Positions 32,053 through 40,308 of a DNA stretch of 64,000 nucleotides are shown here, piece after piece. The notes under the pieces are model-generated. The model saw only the letters and a program-made list of their open reading frames with translations, was not told the DNA's origin and did not search any database. The stretch is from Bacillota bacterium (GTDB lineage Bacteria; Bacillota; Clostridia; DSM-8532). The translations under genes were made by a program, and so were the position numbers. Positions within the stretch are counted from its first letter, which is position 1. Every line of letters starts with the position of its first letter. The stretch covers positions 124,001 through 188,000 of the forward strand of contig JAEZTB010000002.1 in NCBI GenBank assembly GCA_023443745.1. The letters are read 5' to 3'.

Positions 32053-33741
32053 TTATCTTGCTTTATACCTTTCATAGCTGTTCTGTCTTATTTCAATTGC
32101 CCTTTCAATACCCATCTTCTTCATTTCATCAACAAACTTGTCAAAGTTATCCAAAGGCTCAACACCCATGACAAACTTTGAGAACATCTGTGCGGCATAG
32201 GCATTGGTATTTGTTATGATAGTCGCCAGTTCCTTGCTTTCCTCGGTCGTCGGCGTCAGGCATGCGGGAAGGTTATGTAGTTTGGCATTGGTCTGGCTCC
32301 AACGGTTTGATGCTTCGGGCATTTGGGGATAGGCCATCACTTGCTCGGAAGCTCTCGGGTCTACTGCAAAAGCGCCATTAAGCTTCATATACTGGGGCTG
32401 CATTTGTGTGAAAGGCTTGCCGTCGGGATTTTTCATGATAAATTCAGTAACCTTGGGGTATCCGTCCACCATCTTGTAGCTTTCACCCTCAACACCAAAG
32501 TTGTATACCAAGCTGCCTGCTTCCGAATAGGCGAAGTCAAGCCATTTCGCAGCCACTTCAACATTCTTGCAGCTCGTCATGATGGCGGCGCTTGCCTTAG
32601 GATTGTACAGGTCATCGGCTTGACCGGAGAAGGGAGTGTCCCCTGCTTTAAGGACGGGATAGGTTGCTCCTACCAGATTAAAGCTGGGATTCTTGCTCTT
32701 CATGTTATCCATCATTTTGCCGATAACACCGGATAATAATCCCACAGTTGCACCGGATTTGTCACCCAGCATTTTAGATTCCATATTCTTTTTATCCGAA
32801 AGAGCAAACTCTTTTTCAATGAGCCCTTCTTCATACCATTTTCTGAAGGTGGTGAGGAACTCCTTGTACTGCGGCTCAATAGGACCATATTTCACCTTGC
32901 CCTCATCATTGACATAGAAGCCGTCGGAGGTTTGATAAGCGCCTACAAAGGTATCGTAGAGCGACATACCCGAGTTATTGACATAGCCTGTGTTGCCGCT
33001 GCTCTGAGTATATTCTGCAACAAAAGGAGCTGTGGCACCTTTTTTATCCTTGAACGCTTTCAAGGTATTATACCAATCGTCAATGGTTACAGGGAGCGGC
33101 ATGTTCAGTTCGTCAAGCCAGTCCTTTCTGATGATGGGGCCTCTGAATACTCTGGCAATTGTAGAAACCCTTATCATAGGATAATTGTAATAATTTCCAT
33201 TGTCTGTTTTAAGCTGCTTTTCAAGCGCCGGGTCTTCGGTTATCAGCTTTTTAAGGTTGGGAGAGTACTTATCAATAGCTTCATTGAGGGGAATAATCAG
33301 TTTGTCGGCAATAGCCTTCTCAGGTCCTCCGGGATACTCCGAGGCCCAGTTGAACTCGACAATATCGGGAATATCGCCTGAAACAAGCATGATGTTGAAC
33401 TGATCTCTTTCCTGACCCTGGGTAGGATGAATATATTTAACCTTAACCCCTGTCTGTCTTTCTATTTCCTTACCAAGAGGTGTTTCACCCAGGTTATCCG
33501 CAATACCAAAGAGATTTGGATTCATTTGACTCCAGAACTTTAAGGTATAGTCTGTTTTGATAGGGTATATACTTGTCGGCTCGTTACTTGGTGTTTCGTT
33601 ACCGGGTGTCGCGCTTTGTGTTGCACTGTTTGTGGGAGTTGTGTTGGCGGGCTGCTGTTTTTGCGTACAACCAACGGTTATACTCAGAACCATTAACGAA
33701 GATAGAAAAATTGACAATCCTTTTTTCAAATATCTGTTCAT
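32053..33741 (-). CDS. extracellular solute-binding lipoprotein, LplA/YtcQ-type
   Basis: A 562-residue receptor. The lipoprotein signal is GLSIFLSSLMVLSITVGC, with Cys25 in a VGC lipobox-like site, followed by a Thr/Ser/Pro-rich linker. The body is a large solute-binding fold (TLKFWSQMNPNLFGI, MLVSGDIPDIVEFNW, ASAAIMTSCKNVEVAAKWLDFAYSEAG) typical of the LplA/YtcQ group, which binds long oligosaccharides. AGGAGG precedes the ATG. It is the first gene of the uptake/degradation operon. Its promoter carries two copies of an operator motif shared with the giant lyase gene. Confidence 0.93.
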   Translation of the reverse strand: MNRYLKKGLSIFLSSLMVLSITVGCTQKQQPANTTPTNSATQSATPGNETPSNEPTSIYPIKTDYTLKFWSQMNPNLFGIADNLGETPLGKEIERQTGVKVKYIHPTQGQERDQFNIMLVSGDIPDIVEFNWASEYPGGPEKAIADKLIIPLNEAIDKYSPNLKKLITEDPALEKQLKTDNGNYYNYPMIRVSTIARVFRGPIIRKDWLDELNMPLPVTIDDWYNTLKAFKDKKGATAPFVAEYTQSSGNTGYVNNSGMSLYDTFVGAYQTSDGFYVNDEGKVKYGPIEPQYKEFLTTFRKWYEEGLIEKEFALSDKKNMESKMLGDKSGATVGLLSGVIGKMMDNMKSKNPSFNLVGATYPVLKAGDTPFSGQADDLYNPKASAAIMTSCKNVEVAAKWLDFAYSEAGSLVYNFGVEGESYKMVDGYPKVTEFIMKNPDGKPFTQMQPQYMKLNGAFAVDPRASEQVMAYPQMPEASNRWSQTNAKLHNLPACLTPTTEESKELATIITNTNAYAAQMFSKFVMGVEPLDNFDKFVDEMKKMGIERAIEIRQNSYERYKAR

Positions 33742-33788
33742 TAATTTTCCTCCTACAATTTAATAATCGAGCGCACTCTCTGTGTTTT

Positions 33789-33892
33789 ATTGTATATCGC
33801 ACCGGTGTCAGATTGAAATGGTCAGATGTGCAAAAACAACCTCCAAAAAGTGAAATGGACAACAGTCAAAAGATAAAATAGACCTCCAAAAT
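33789..33892 (-). promoter_or_regulatory. activated promoter with duplicated operator upstream of the uptake operon
   Basis: Two operator copies lie in tandem. On the plus strand each starts GTCA (33821 and 33865) and carries ACCTCC beginning 18-20 nt later; the copies are 44 bp apart. The copy nearer the gene continues on the minus strand as TGACCATTTC, overlapping a poor -35 (TTCAAT). A TACAAT -10 (33794-33789) follows 17 bp on. The distal copy overlaps the last codons of the giant lyase gene. The identical design is found at 40142-40241, and an AraC regulator is encoded next to that site. Confidence 0.7.
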
Positions 33893-36800
33893 CAGTATTT
33901 ATTATATATCCTGTACAGCAATGCGGCGGCTGCGGCACGTGTTGTCTTGCCATTGGGATTAAGCTTACTTCCGTCACCTGAAATCAGGCCTTCCCGAACC
34001 AGAGTTGCCAAGCTTTCTGCTGCATAACCGGCAACTTCTGAGTTGTCGCTGAATGAATGAAGTGCGCTAAGATCTCCTGCTTTTTTCAGACCTTTGAACT
34101 TTTCCAGGGCCCTGGCTGTCAGAGTCATCATGTCCTGCCGGGAGATAGTTTCTCCGGGATTAAACAGATTGTTTCCGCTGCCGGCAGTAATACCGAGCTT
34201 TTTGGCGATGCCTATGGCTTCATAATATGAAGTACCGGGCTTAATATCGTCAAAGTTGTCGGTGAAATCGGCTGTGAGCCTCAGAGTCTTGATCAGCAGT
34301 ACCAGATAGTCTGCTCTGGTGATGTTGGCTGAAGGAGAATAATTAGATTTACTTGTGCCGTTAATGATACCCTTGGAAGCCAGAACCTCGATGGAATTTC
34401 TTGCCCATTCCACATCACCCAAATCATTGAAAGTCTTCTGCATATAGGCTATGGTATAGTGACTGAAATGGGTGATAGAGAAGATGACGGTTCCCGTGAC
34501 CGGGTCATATCGGCCACTGGGTACTGAAATCACGTTACCTCTACCATCAATGTACCATACAACGATATGCTCGGGATCTTTCAACTCATCGGTTGTAGGT
34601 TTATAGGGTATTGAAACAGTCACTGTTGCATTGGGATTGCTCCACTGAGTTTGTTTGCCGTCCAGCTTCAAGGTTAGCTGTACCAGAGGCCTGTCACCTA
34701 TGGCTCCCTTTAGATCAGCGGGCAGATTTGATTTTTCACTTAAGCTGATGCTTAGGTCGGCGATGGAAGAACTGCTGATATTTACCTTACTGTTATTGAG
34801 CATATTCTCGGGTAATATTACAGTAGCAACGGCAGTCCTGATCTCCAAGTTTCGGGTAGCAATATCGGATGCCAGAATTTCGGCAGGAATTCCCAACGAG
34901 TAGGAATTAACTCCGGATATTTCCGAGACCTCAGCCGTTACAGTCCGATTACCCTTTGAATCTGTTTGAGCATTTTCGAAGGCTTTCAGTAACGTACCTT
35001 TTTCAATGGGACCACTGGCTTGGGTTCCGTTCCGTTTAACTTCAACCTTGATGGTCGAAGAAGCATTATCTGAGCCGGTATTGGAACCGCCTCCCGAACT
35101 TCCGCCGGGGCCGGGATCGGAGCTTCCCGATACCAATGTTCTGGCTGTTACCTCAGGGCCTACCCAGTTCATATTTCCGTCTTCATCCAGCGCCTGTACC
35201 TTAAAGGTGTATTCTGTATTGGCTTGAAGTCCGCTAATGACTACACTGCTTGCATTTCCGACCACTGATGTTATCTGTTGGTTTCCCATATAGACCCTGT
35301 ATTGTGTCACAGCCTTATCGTCGGTTACGCTTTCCCAGGTCAGTTTGAGGCTACCGGCCGTAATCTCCGAAGCAATGAGGCTGGGGCTTTGCCAAACCGG
35401 GCTGACTTGCGAAGCGTTAAGACCCACATGAGCTGCTGTCAGAATCCCGTTCTTTGCTGGAGAATCGGAGGTCTGGTCGGCTCCCACATTACTGGGATTT
35501 TGAAACGTTTGCCCATCAATATCTATGTTAACATAGGGATAAGTTCCCGTTGCTGCACCAAGAACAGGGCTTGTGGCAGAAGGTCTGTAAATGCCATCGG
35601 CAAGCTCCATCGAAGGATCGGTCACTACGATTTCGTCTACTGCTGTGGCATCATTAACCTCAGGAGTTGCCTTTAAGGAAGGATAAACCATGTTCCCCTG
35701 ATAGATGGGCCTCGGGGTGGGTATACCGGCCACACCTGATTTGCTTGTTACATAGGATATAGGTGCAGCGCCGGTGTTGACCACAAGGTTGTTGGCTATG
35801 GTAATATCTTGGGGTGCATACTCGCGTCCGTTCCAAATGAGGATACCATTGGAACAATTGATGATGGTATTGTAGCTGACATGCAATCTCCTGATGGTCC
35901 ATTTATCGGTTAACCGGCCATTGGTGTAGGAGTCACCGCCATCAATCTGGAGGGTATGGGTTGTGAGACCCTGGAAGTAGTTGCTGAAAATCTTATGGTC
36001 GGTGCCATAAATTCTGATGCCGCCCACTCCGGTTTTTTTACCGTCTCCTATAAAGTAGTTACCATAAATGGTCGTGCGGTCGCCATGGCGCAGGGTAAGT
36101 TGGCCCTCGCTATTGAGGAAAGTGTTATACCTGACGGTTAAATCGGAGGTCTTTACAGACAGGGTTTCCGGATCACCGTCGCATGCTTCAAAGAGATTGT
36201 ACTGTACGATACCATGGGCACTGGATTGAGAATTATAACTGGTGCCGTAGCGTATGGTTTCCTTGCCGTTGTCGATACGGGGACCGATATCCTTGAAGTG
36301 ATTGTATTCAATGATGTCATACTGGCTTATCTGCTTGGCCTCCAGATCCCCGTCTATGGACAGCACAACGCCGGGAGCCAATTTCTTTTCAAACAGGTTA
36401 CGGTCAACCCTGTTATGATGGCTGATGATATTATTATGGCTCTTGATGGTTACCCATGCAAGACTGAAGCCGCTTACATTCTGGACATCTGCTTCATCCA
36501 GAATAAAATGGCATCGGGTAATGCGCATGTTATTGCAGCCGAACATGTCGATGGCCTGGGACTTGGAAGATGCAGCTTGTTTTCCTGCAAATTTTATACC
36601 TTCCACTGTTATATACGAACAATTGGTGAATTTGAAGCCGGTAGCAGCCTTGATCTCTGCCATACCCGCATTTTCAGCACGTATGATAATCCTCGCATTG
36701 GGAAGACCATGCTTTCCGTCTACAGGTGCAATTGCACCCGCTTCATAAATGCCGTCCCTCAGGATAATCATGTCGCCGGGCTTGGCTTGTGCGATAGCTG

Positions 36801-39800
36801 TGTTGAGTTCATCCAGCGATGAGACATATAGGGTTGTTCCGAATACCGGATCAGTAGCAGCTTCTGCCGAAGGCCCGTCCACCGACCAGTTTCCGGCGGC
36901 GTCGCTAGCCCGGACGGTAAATATATAGGGCATGCCGGATGCCAGATCATACAGGTCACAGCTTGTATCACCGTAGACGGTTTTGACCAGGCTTTCTCCC
37001 GAATAAATACGGTAGCCTGTAACGCCTGACTCATCTTCAACTCCGCTCCAGCTTAACCTGAGGCTGTTGGTTGTGACATCCGAGATGTCCATTCTGCCAT
37101 CAGACCATACCGGAGCGGTGGTGTCATCGGAATGAGCTGTTGTAACATTCAGAGCTGGGCCATCGGTTGATTCGTTGTTCATGGCATCAACGGCCTGTAC
37201 TGTGAATGTATAGGATGTATCATGCAGAAGATCCTTTACGGTATATGCTGTTCCTTCGGCAATACCTACCGGCAAGCCATCCCGGTAAATACGGTATTCT
37301 GAAACCTTGCCATTATCGGCAGCACCGCTCCAACTAAGTGTCAGGCTGGAGGTTTCCACATCCTTGGCGGTTAGCACCTTTGTCCCCCATTGAGGAATCA
37401 CGGGATCATAAGCCTGTAATGTCGCCCTCGTGTCTTCCGACCAATTGCCGGCGGCATCTCCCGCTTTCACACTGAAGGTATGCTTTTTACCCGGTGTCGT
37501 TTGCAAGGTAAAAGCCGCTTCCGTCGTTGTTCCAAGCAGGTTACCTCCCTCATAAACCTGGTATTGGGTAACCCCTACATTATCTTCAGCCCCGCTCCAT
37601 GTAACGGAAAGATAGCCGTCGGTCCGGCTGTTCTGAGCCATGGCAAAAGAAGGCGCAAACCAGAATGGAGGTTTTACATCCCCTACGGTGGACACCTCAA
37701 GTGATGGTCCCTCCGCCCAGTTGTCCGATTCGTCCCCTGCCCAAACACGGAACAGGTATTTGGTCTTTTCAGTCAATCCGGTAACCGTATAACTTAACAC
37801 ATCGCCCGGAACGGTAACAATGAGATTCCCGTCCTGATAGATGCGGTAAGCTGTCACTCCGGTATTGTCAGTTGCAGCAGTCCAGACCAATTTGAGCGTA
37901 TTGGCACCAATATCCTCCAACGGTGCCTCAAGCTTGGCTTCTGTCCAAACGGGAGGCACTGTTTCATCCTTCGGTGATGTGGATACATTCAGGCTCGGTC
38001 CATCAACCGACCGATTCCCTGCCGCATCCTCTGCTTCAATCCTGAAATCATAGGCAGTTCCAGGATAAAGCTCGCTTATAGTGTAGGTTTTGGTATTCCC
38101 GGACACTATTGCGATCTGGGTGCCATCTTTATAGATGACATAATTCTTTATACCCAAATAATCGGTGGCCTCGGACCAGTTGAGGGTTATTTCCTTCTTG
38201 GAGATTCCTGAAGCTGTCAGGCTTTTTCCCGAAGGCCAGGCAGGAACGTCCGCCGATAGATCGGTATCGTATACCTTGATGTCATCGATATAAAGATTGA
38301 CAAGATCGGTACTCTTTGTGTAGAAGCCAAATTCATTCAATGAAATGGGGGTATAAGTAGCCGAGGAAATGCCATATAAAGGATTGGCTTCTGATACAAA
38401 GCGGGTGTTGTCTTCTTCTGAGATAATGCCGAAATAAGACACCTTGTCGTCTATGTCTACCACTACCCTGACGCGATACCATTGGTCAGTGTTTATCTTG
38501 CCAATGTTAACATAAGCAGAGGTTTCATTTCCGTAGACCAGCATATCGTTACTGGCTGTAGATAGTCTGAAGAGTTCTCGGTCAGCACCATCTACTATGC
38601 TTCCATATACCGGCAAATACATGGTTTTAATGAAATCCTTATGCATAAAGCGGTATTCCCATGTGAGTACACCGGTTTTATGCCCGAATTTATATCGAGC
38701 CGAAACACTCTTGGCAGCATCGGTATCCAAAAGCTCCAGACTCTTTCCGTATAAGCCCAACGGATCATCTGCTGCCTTAACCGTGCCTCCGCTGCTGGAT
38801 ATTGTCCAGCCGATGGGAAAGCTCCCGCTGTCAAAGTTTTCTTCCATAAACGGGGTACCGGCATCCAGTGTTGTCACATGCACGCCAGGTCCATCCGCAG
38901 ACCCGTTACCCAATATGTCGGAGGCCTCAACCTTAATGGCATATTCGGTAGAAGGAGATAAATGATTTAGCGTATAACTCTTTACACTGGAGGGAACCGT
39001 AGCCACAAGCGCTGAATCCTTATAGATTCGATACTCTTGTAATCCGGTAGCATCAGTGGCATCCGGCCAGGAAACGGTCACACTTCTTTGCCCCAGATGT
39101 GTGGCAGCAATATCGGTCGGTGAAGGCCAAATGGGTGGGTCCGTATCCGTATAGGCAGATGTCGTAAAGGTTTCTGTGGGCCCATCCGCGGACCAGTTTC
39201 CTGCTACATCCCCTGCTGTAATGGAAAATACATAGCTCTGGTTGGCAGAAAGTCCTGTGGCCTCATAAGATGTGGTATTTGTTACTGTGTCAAAAAGTGC
39301 AGCGTCCTTATAAATTCTGTAGTAACGAACACCGCTTTCTAGGGTGTTCGTACTGTCTTTGGCTGCACTCCAGGATAATTTCATGCTTTTGTCGGTGATA
39401 TTAGAGGCATCCAGAACAATGGCATCCCATGTGGGTGTTGTTGTATCAGAGAAAACTGCAATGTCATCCAGATACATGGTTTGTGAATTGCGTAATGCCC
39501 CGTTGATACGAAATATTACACTACTGTTGTTATCAGCGCCTTCCAGCTTGTGAACCCTATAACCGTTTGAGTAGTCTTGATCTGTAAGTGTTACATAGTT
39601 CAGACCACCATCGACTGAATACTGAATGGTATTTGCAATGGTAGTCCCCTTGAGCCAGTATCTGGCAACGACATTGGTGGTACCGGTTGTATCCAGGGAA
39701 AGCTCAGCAAGGTTGCCATCCTTTTGGATCTTGACAGAATAGCCGTCTCCGGCGGTATTGCTTGTACTGGTGGACATAGAGAATAACTTGTTTGTAGTGG

Positions 39801-40011
39801 TATAGCTAGGCTGATACCAATACTGATTAGCTGCAGGAGCATCGGTATAACCTAGAGTATAGGCACTTCTGATTACTTCCACGTAAGCCATATCTGCTAG
39901 GTCTGCCAATTTAACGGGTTCCGCCGCGTTAACAGTTAATGGGATGCCGCAAACCATGGACAGCAAAATAGAAATGGACACAAAAATAGAAAGAACTCTT
40001 CGTGTTTTCAA
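33892..40011 (-). CDS. giant secreted PL6-type polysaccharide lyase with FN3 repeats and SLH anchor
   Basis: About 2039 residues from a TTG at 40011 (GGAGG 7 nt upstream; an in-frame start at 40047 lacks a site). Positions below are counted from 40047. A signal peptide (SIFVSISILLSMV, cut near VNAA) is followed by a beta-rich domain (45-200), FN3 modules at about 205 and 302, a LamG/jelly-roll-like domain (about 395-595), five FN3 modules (about 599-1070), the PL6 beta-helix (about 1072-1540), an eighth FN3, a Gly/Ser linker, a beta-rich domain and three SLH repeats (1870-2051). The PL6 part has LSVKTSDLTVRYNTF and LTLRHGDRTTIYGNYF with the catalytic Lys and Arg. It cleaves an acidic polysaccharide while bound to the cell surface. 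Confidence 0.93.
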   Translation of the reverse strand: MKTRRVLSIFVSISILLSMVCGIPLTVNAAEPVKLADLADMAYVEVIRSAYTLGYTDAPAANQYWYQPSYTTTNKLFSMSTSTSNTAGDGYSVKIQKDGNLAELSLDTTGTTNVVARYWLKGTTIANTIQYSVDGGLNYVTLTDQDYSNGYRVHKLEGADNNSSVIFRINGALRNSQTMYLDDIAVFSDTTTPTWDAIVLDASNITDKSMKLSWSAAKDSTNTLESGVRYYRIYKDAALFDTVTNTTSYEATGLSANQSYVFSITAGDVAGNWSADGPTETFTTSAYTDTDPPIWPSPTDIAATHLGQRSVTVSWPDATDATGLQEYRIYKDSALVATVPSSVKSYTLNHLSPSTEYAIKVEASDILGNGSADGPGVHVTTLDAGTPFMEENFDSGSFPIGWTISSSGGTVKAADDPLGLYGKSLELLDTDAAKSVSARYKFGHKTGVLTWEYRFMHKDFIKTMYLPVYGSIVDGADRELFRLSTASNDMLVYGNETSAYVNIGKINTDQWYRVRVVVDIDDKVSYFGIISEEDNTRFVSEANPLYGISSATYTPISLNEFGFYTKSTDLVNLYIDDIKVYDTDLSADVPAWPSGKSLTASGISKKEITLNWSEATDYLGIKNYVIYKDGTQIAIVSGNTKTYTISELYPGTAYDFRIEAEDAAGNRSVDGPSLNVSTSPKDETVPPVWTEAKLEAPLEDIGANTLKLVWTAATDNTGVTAYRIYQDGNLIVTVPGDVLSYTVTGLTEKTKYLFRVWAGDESDNWAEGPSLEVSTVGDVKPPFWFAPSFAMAQNSRTDGYLSVTWSGAEDNVGVTQYQVYEGGNLLGTTTEAAFTLQTTPGKKHTFSVKAGDAAGNWSEDTRATLQAYDPVIPQWGTKVLTAKDVETSSLTLSWSGAADNGKVSEYRIYRDGLPVGIAEGTAYTVKDLLHDTSYTFTVQAVDAMNNESTDGPALNVTTAHSDDTTAPVWSDGRMDISDVTTNSLRLSWSGVEDESGVTGYRIYSGESLVKTVYGDTSCDLYDLASGMPYIFTVRASDAAGNWSVDGPSAEAATDPVFGTTLYVSSLDELNTAIAQAKPGDMIILRDGIYEAGAIAPVDGKHGLPNARIIIRAENAGMAEIKAATGFKFTNCSYITVEGIKFAGKQAASSKSQAIDMFGCNNMRITRCHFILDEADVQNVSGFSLAWVTIKSHNNIISHHNRVDRNLFEKKLAPGVVLSIDGDLEAKQISQYDIIEYNHFKDIGPRIDNGKETIRYGTSYNSQSSAHGIVQYNLFEACDGDPETLSVKTSDLTVRYNTFLNSEGQLTLRHGDRTTIYGNYFIGDGKKTGVGGIRIYGTDHKIFSNYFQGLTTHTLQIDGGDSYTNGRLTDKWTIRRLHVSYNTIINCSNGILIWNGREYAPQDITIANNLVVNTGAAPISYVTSKSGVAGIPTPRPIYQGNMVYPSLKATPEVNDATAVDEIVVTDPSMELADGIYRPSATSPVLGAATGTYPYVNIDIDGQTFQNPSNVGADQTSDSPAKNGILTAAHVGLNASQVSPVWQSPSLIASEITAGSLKLTWESVTDDKAVTQYRVYMGNQQITSVVGNASSVVISGLQANTEYTFKVQALDEDGNMNWVGPEVTARTLVSGSSDPGPGGSSGGGSNTGSDNASSTIKVEVKRNGTQASGPIEKGTLLKAFENAQTDSKGNRTVTAEVSEISGVNSYSLGIPAEILASDIATRNLEIRTAVATVILPENMLNNSKVNISSSSIADLSISLSEKSNLPADLKGAIGDRPLVQLTLKLDGKQTQWSNPNATVTVSIPYKPTTDELKDPEHIVVWYIDGRGNVISVPSGRYDPVTGTVIFSITHFSHYTIAYMQKTFNDLGDVEWARNSIEVLASKGIINGTSKSNYSPSANITRADYLVLLIKTLRLTADFTDNFDDIKPGTSYYEAIGIAKKLGITAGSGNNLFNPGETISRQDMMTLTARALEKFKGLKKAGDLSALHSFSDNSEVAGYAAESLATLVREGLISGDGSKLNPNGKTTRAAAAALLYRIYNKY

Positions 40012-40141
40012 TTTCACTCCTCCTTCAATGGAAAACAATTGAATCATTTCTTACATCATGTTAGATAACTAAGGAAAAACTGATGGAAACCACAGCCTGC
40101 CCTCAGGCGGCTGTAAATTGCGAGTGTGCGCTCGTAGTTTC

Positions 40142-40241
40142 ATTATATTTCCATCTAAAAAAAAGGAAATGGTCAGAAAGGATAAACCATACTCCAAGAT
40201 ATAAACCGGCTAGGGTCAAAAAATAAAATCAACCCCCAAAA
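40142..40241 (-). promoter_or_regulatory. activated promoter with duplicated operator upstream of the giant lyase
   Basis: Two operator copies on the plus strand start GTCA at 40172 and 40215 (43 bp apart). The distal one reads GTCAAAAAATAAAATC then CCCCCAAAA; the proximal one shares GAAATGGTCAGA exactly with the site at 33815. On the minus strand TGACCATTTCC abuts a weak -35, and TATAAT (40147-40142) follows. A leader of about 125 nt precedes the start codon and contains a short stem (ACAGCC ... GGCTGT). Confidence 0.7.
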
Positions 40242-40246
40242 ACTAA

Positions 40247-40281
40247 AAGGCAGATAATCCTTCCATAGAATCATCTGCCTT
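40247..40281 (-). terminator. intrinsic terminator after the AraC regulator
   Basis: AAGGCAGAT and ATCTGCCTT form a 9-bp stem. On the minus strand it is followed by TTTAGTTTTT. It lies 28 bp after the regulator stop and just upstream of the operator of the giant lyase. Confidence 0.8.
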
Positions 40282-40308
40282 AAAACAATCACTGATCTTT
40301 TTTTACGG

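Noticed and set aside
34600..39430. Repeated segments in the giant lyase gene as DNA repeats or recombination sites
   Set aside because: The similarity is at protein level (FN3 modules); DNA identity between modules is low.
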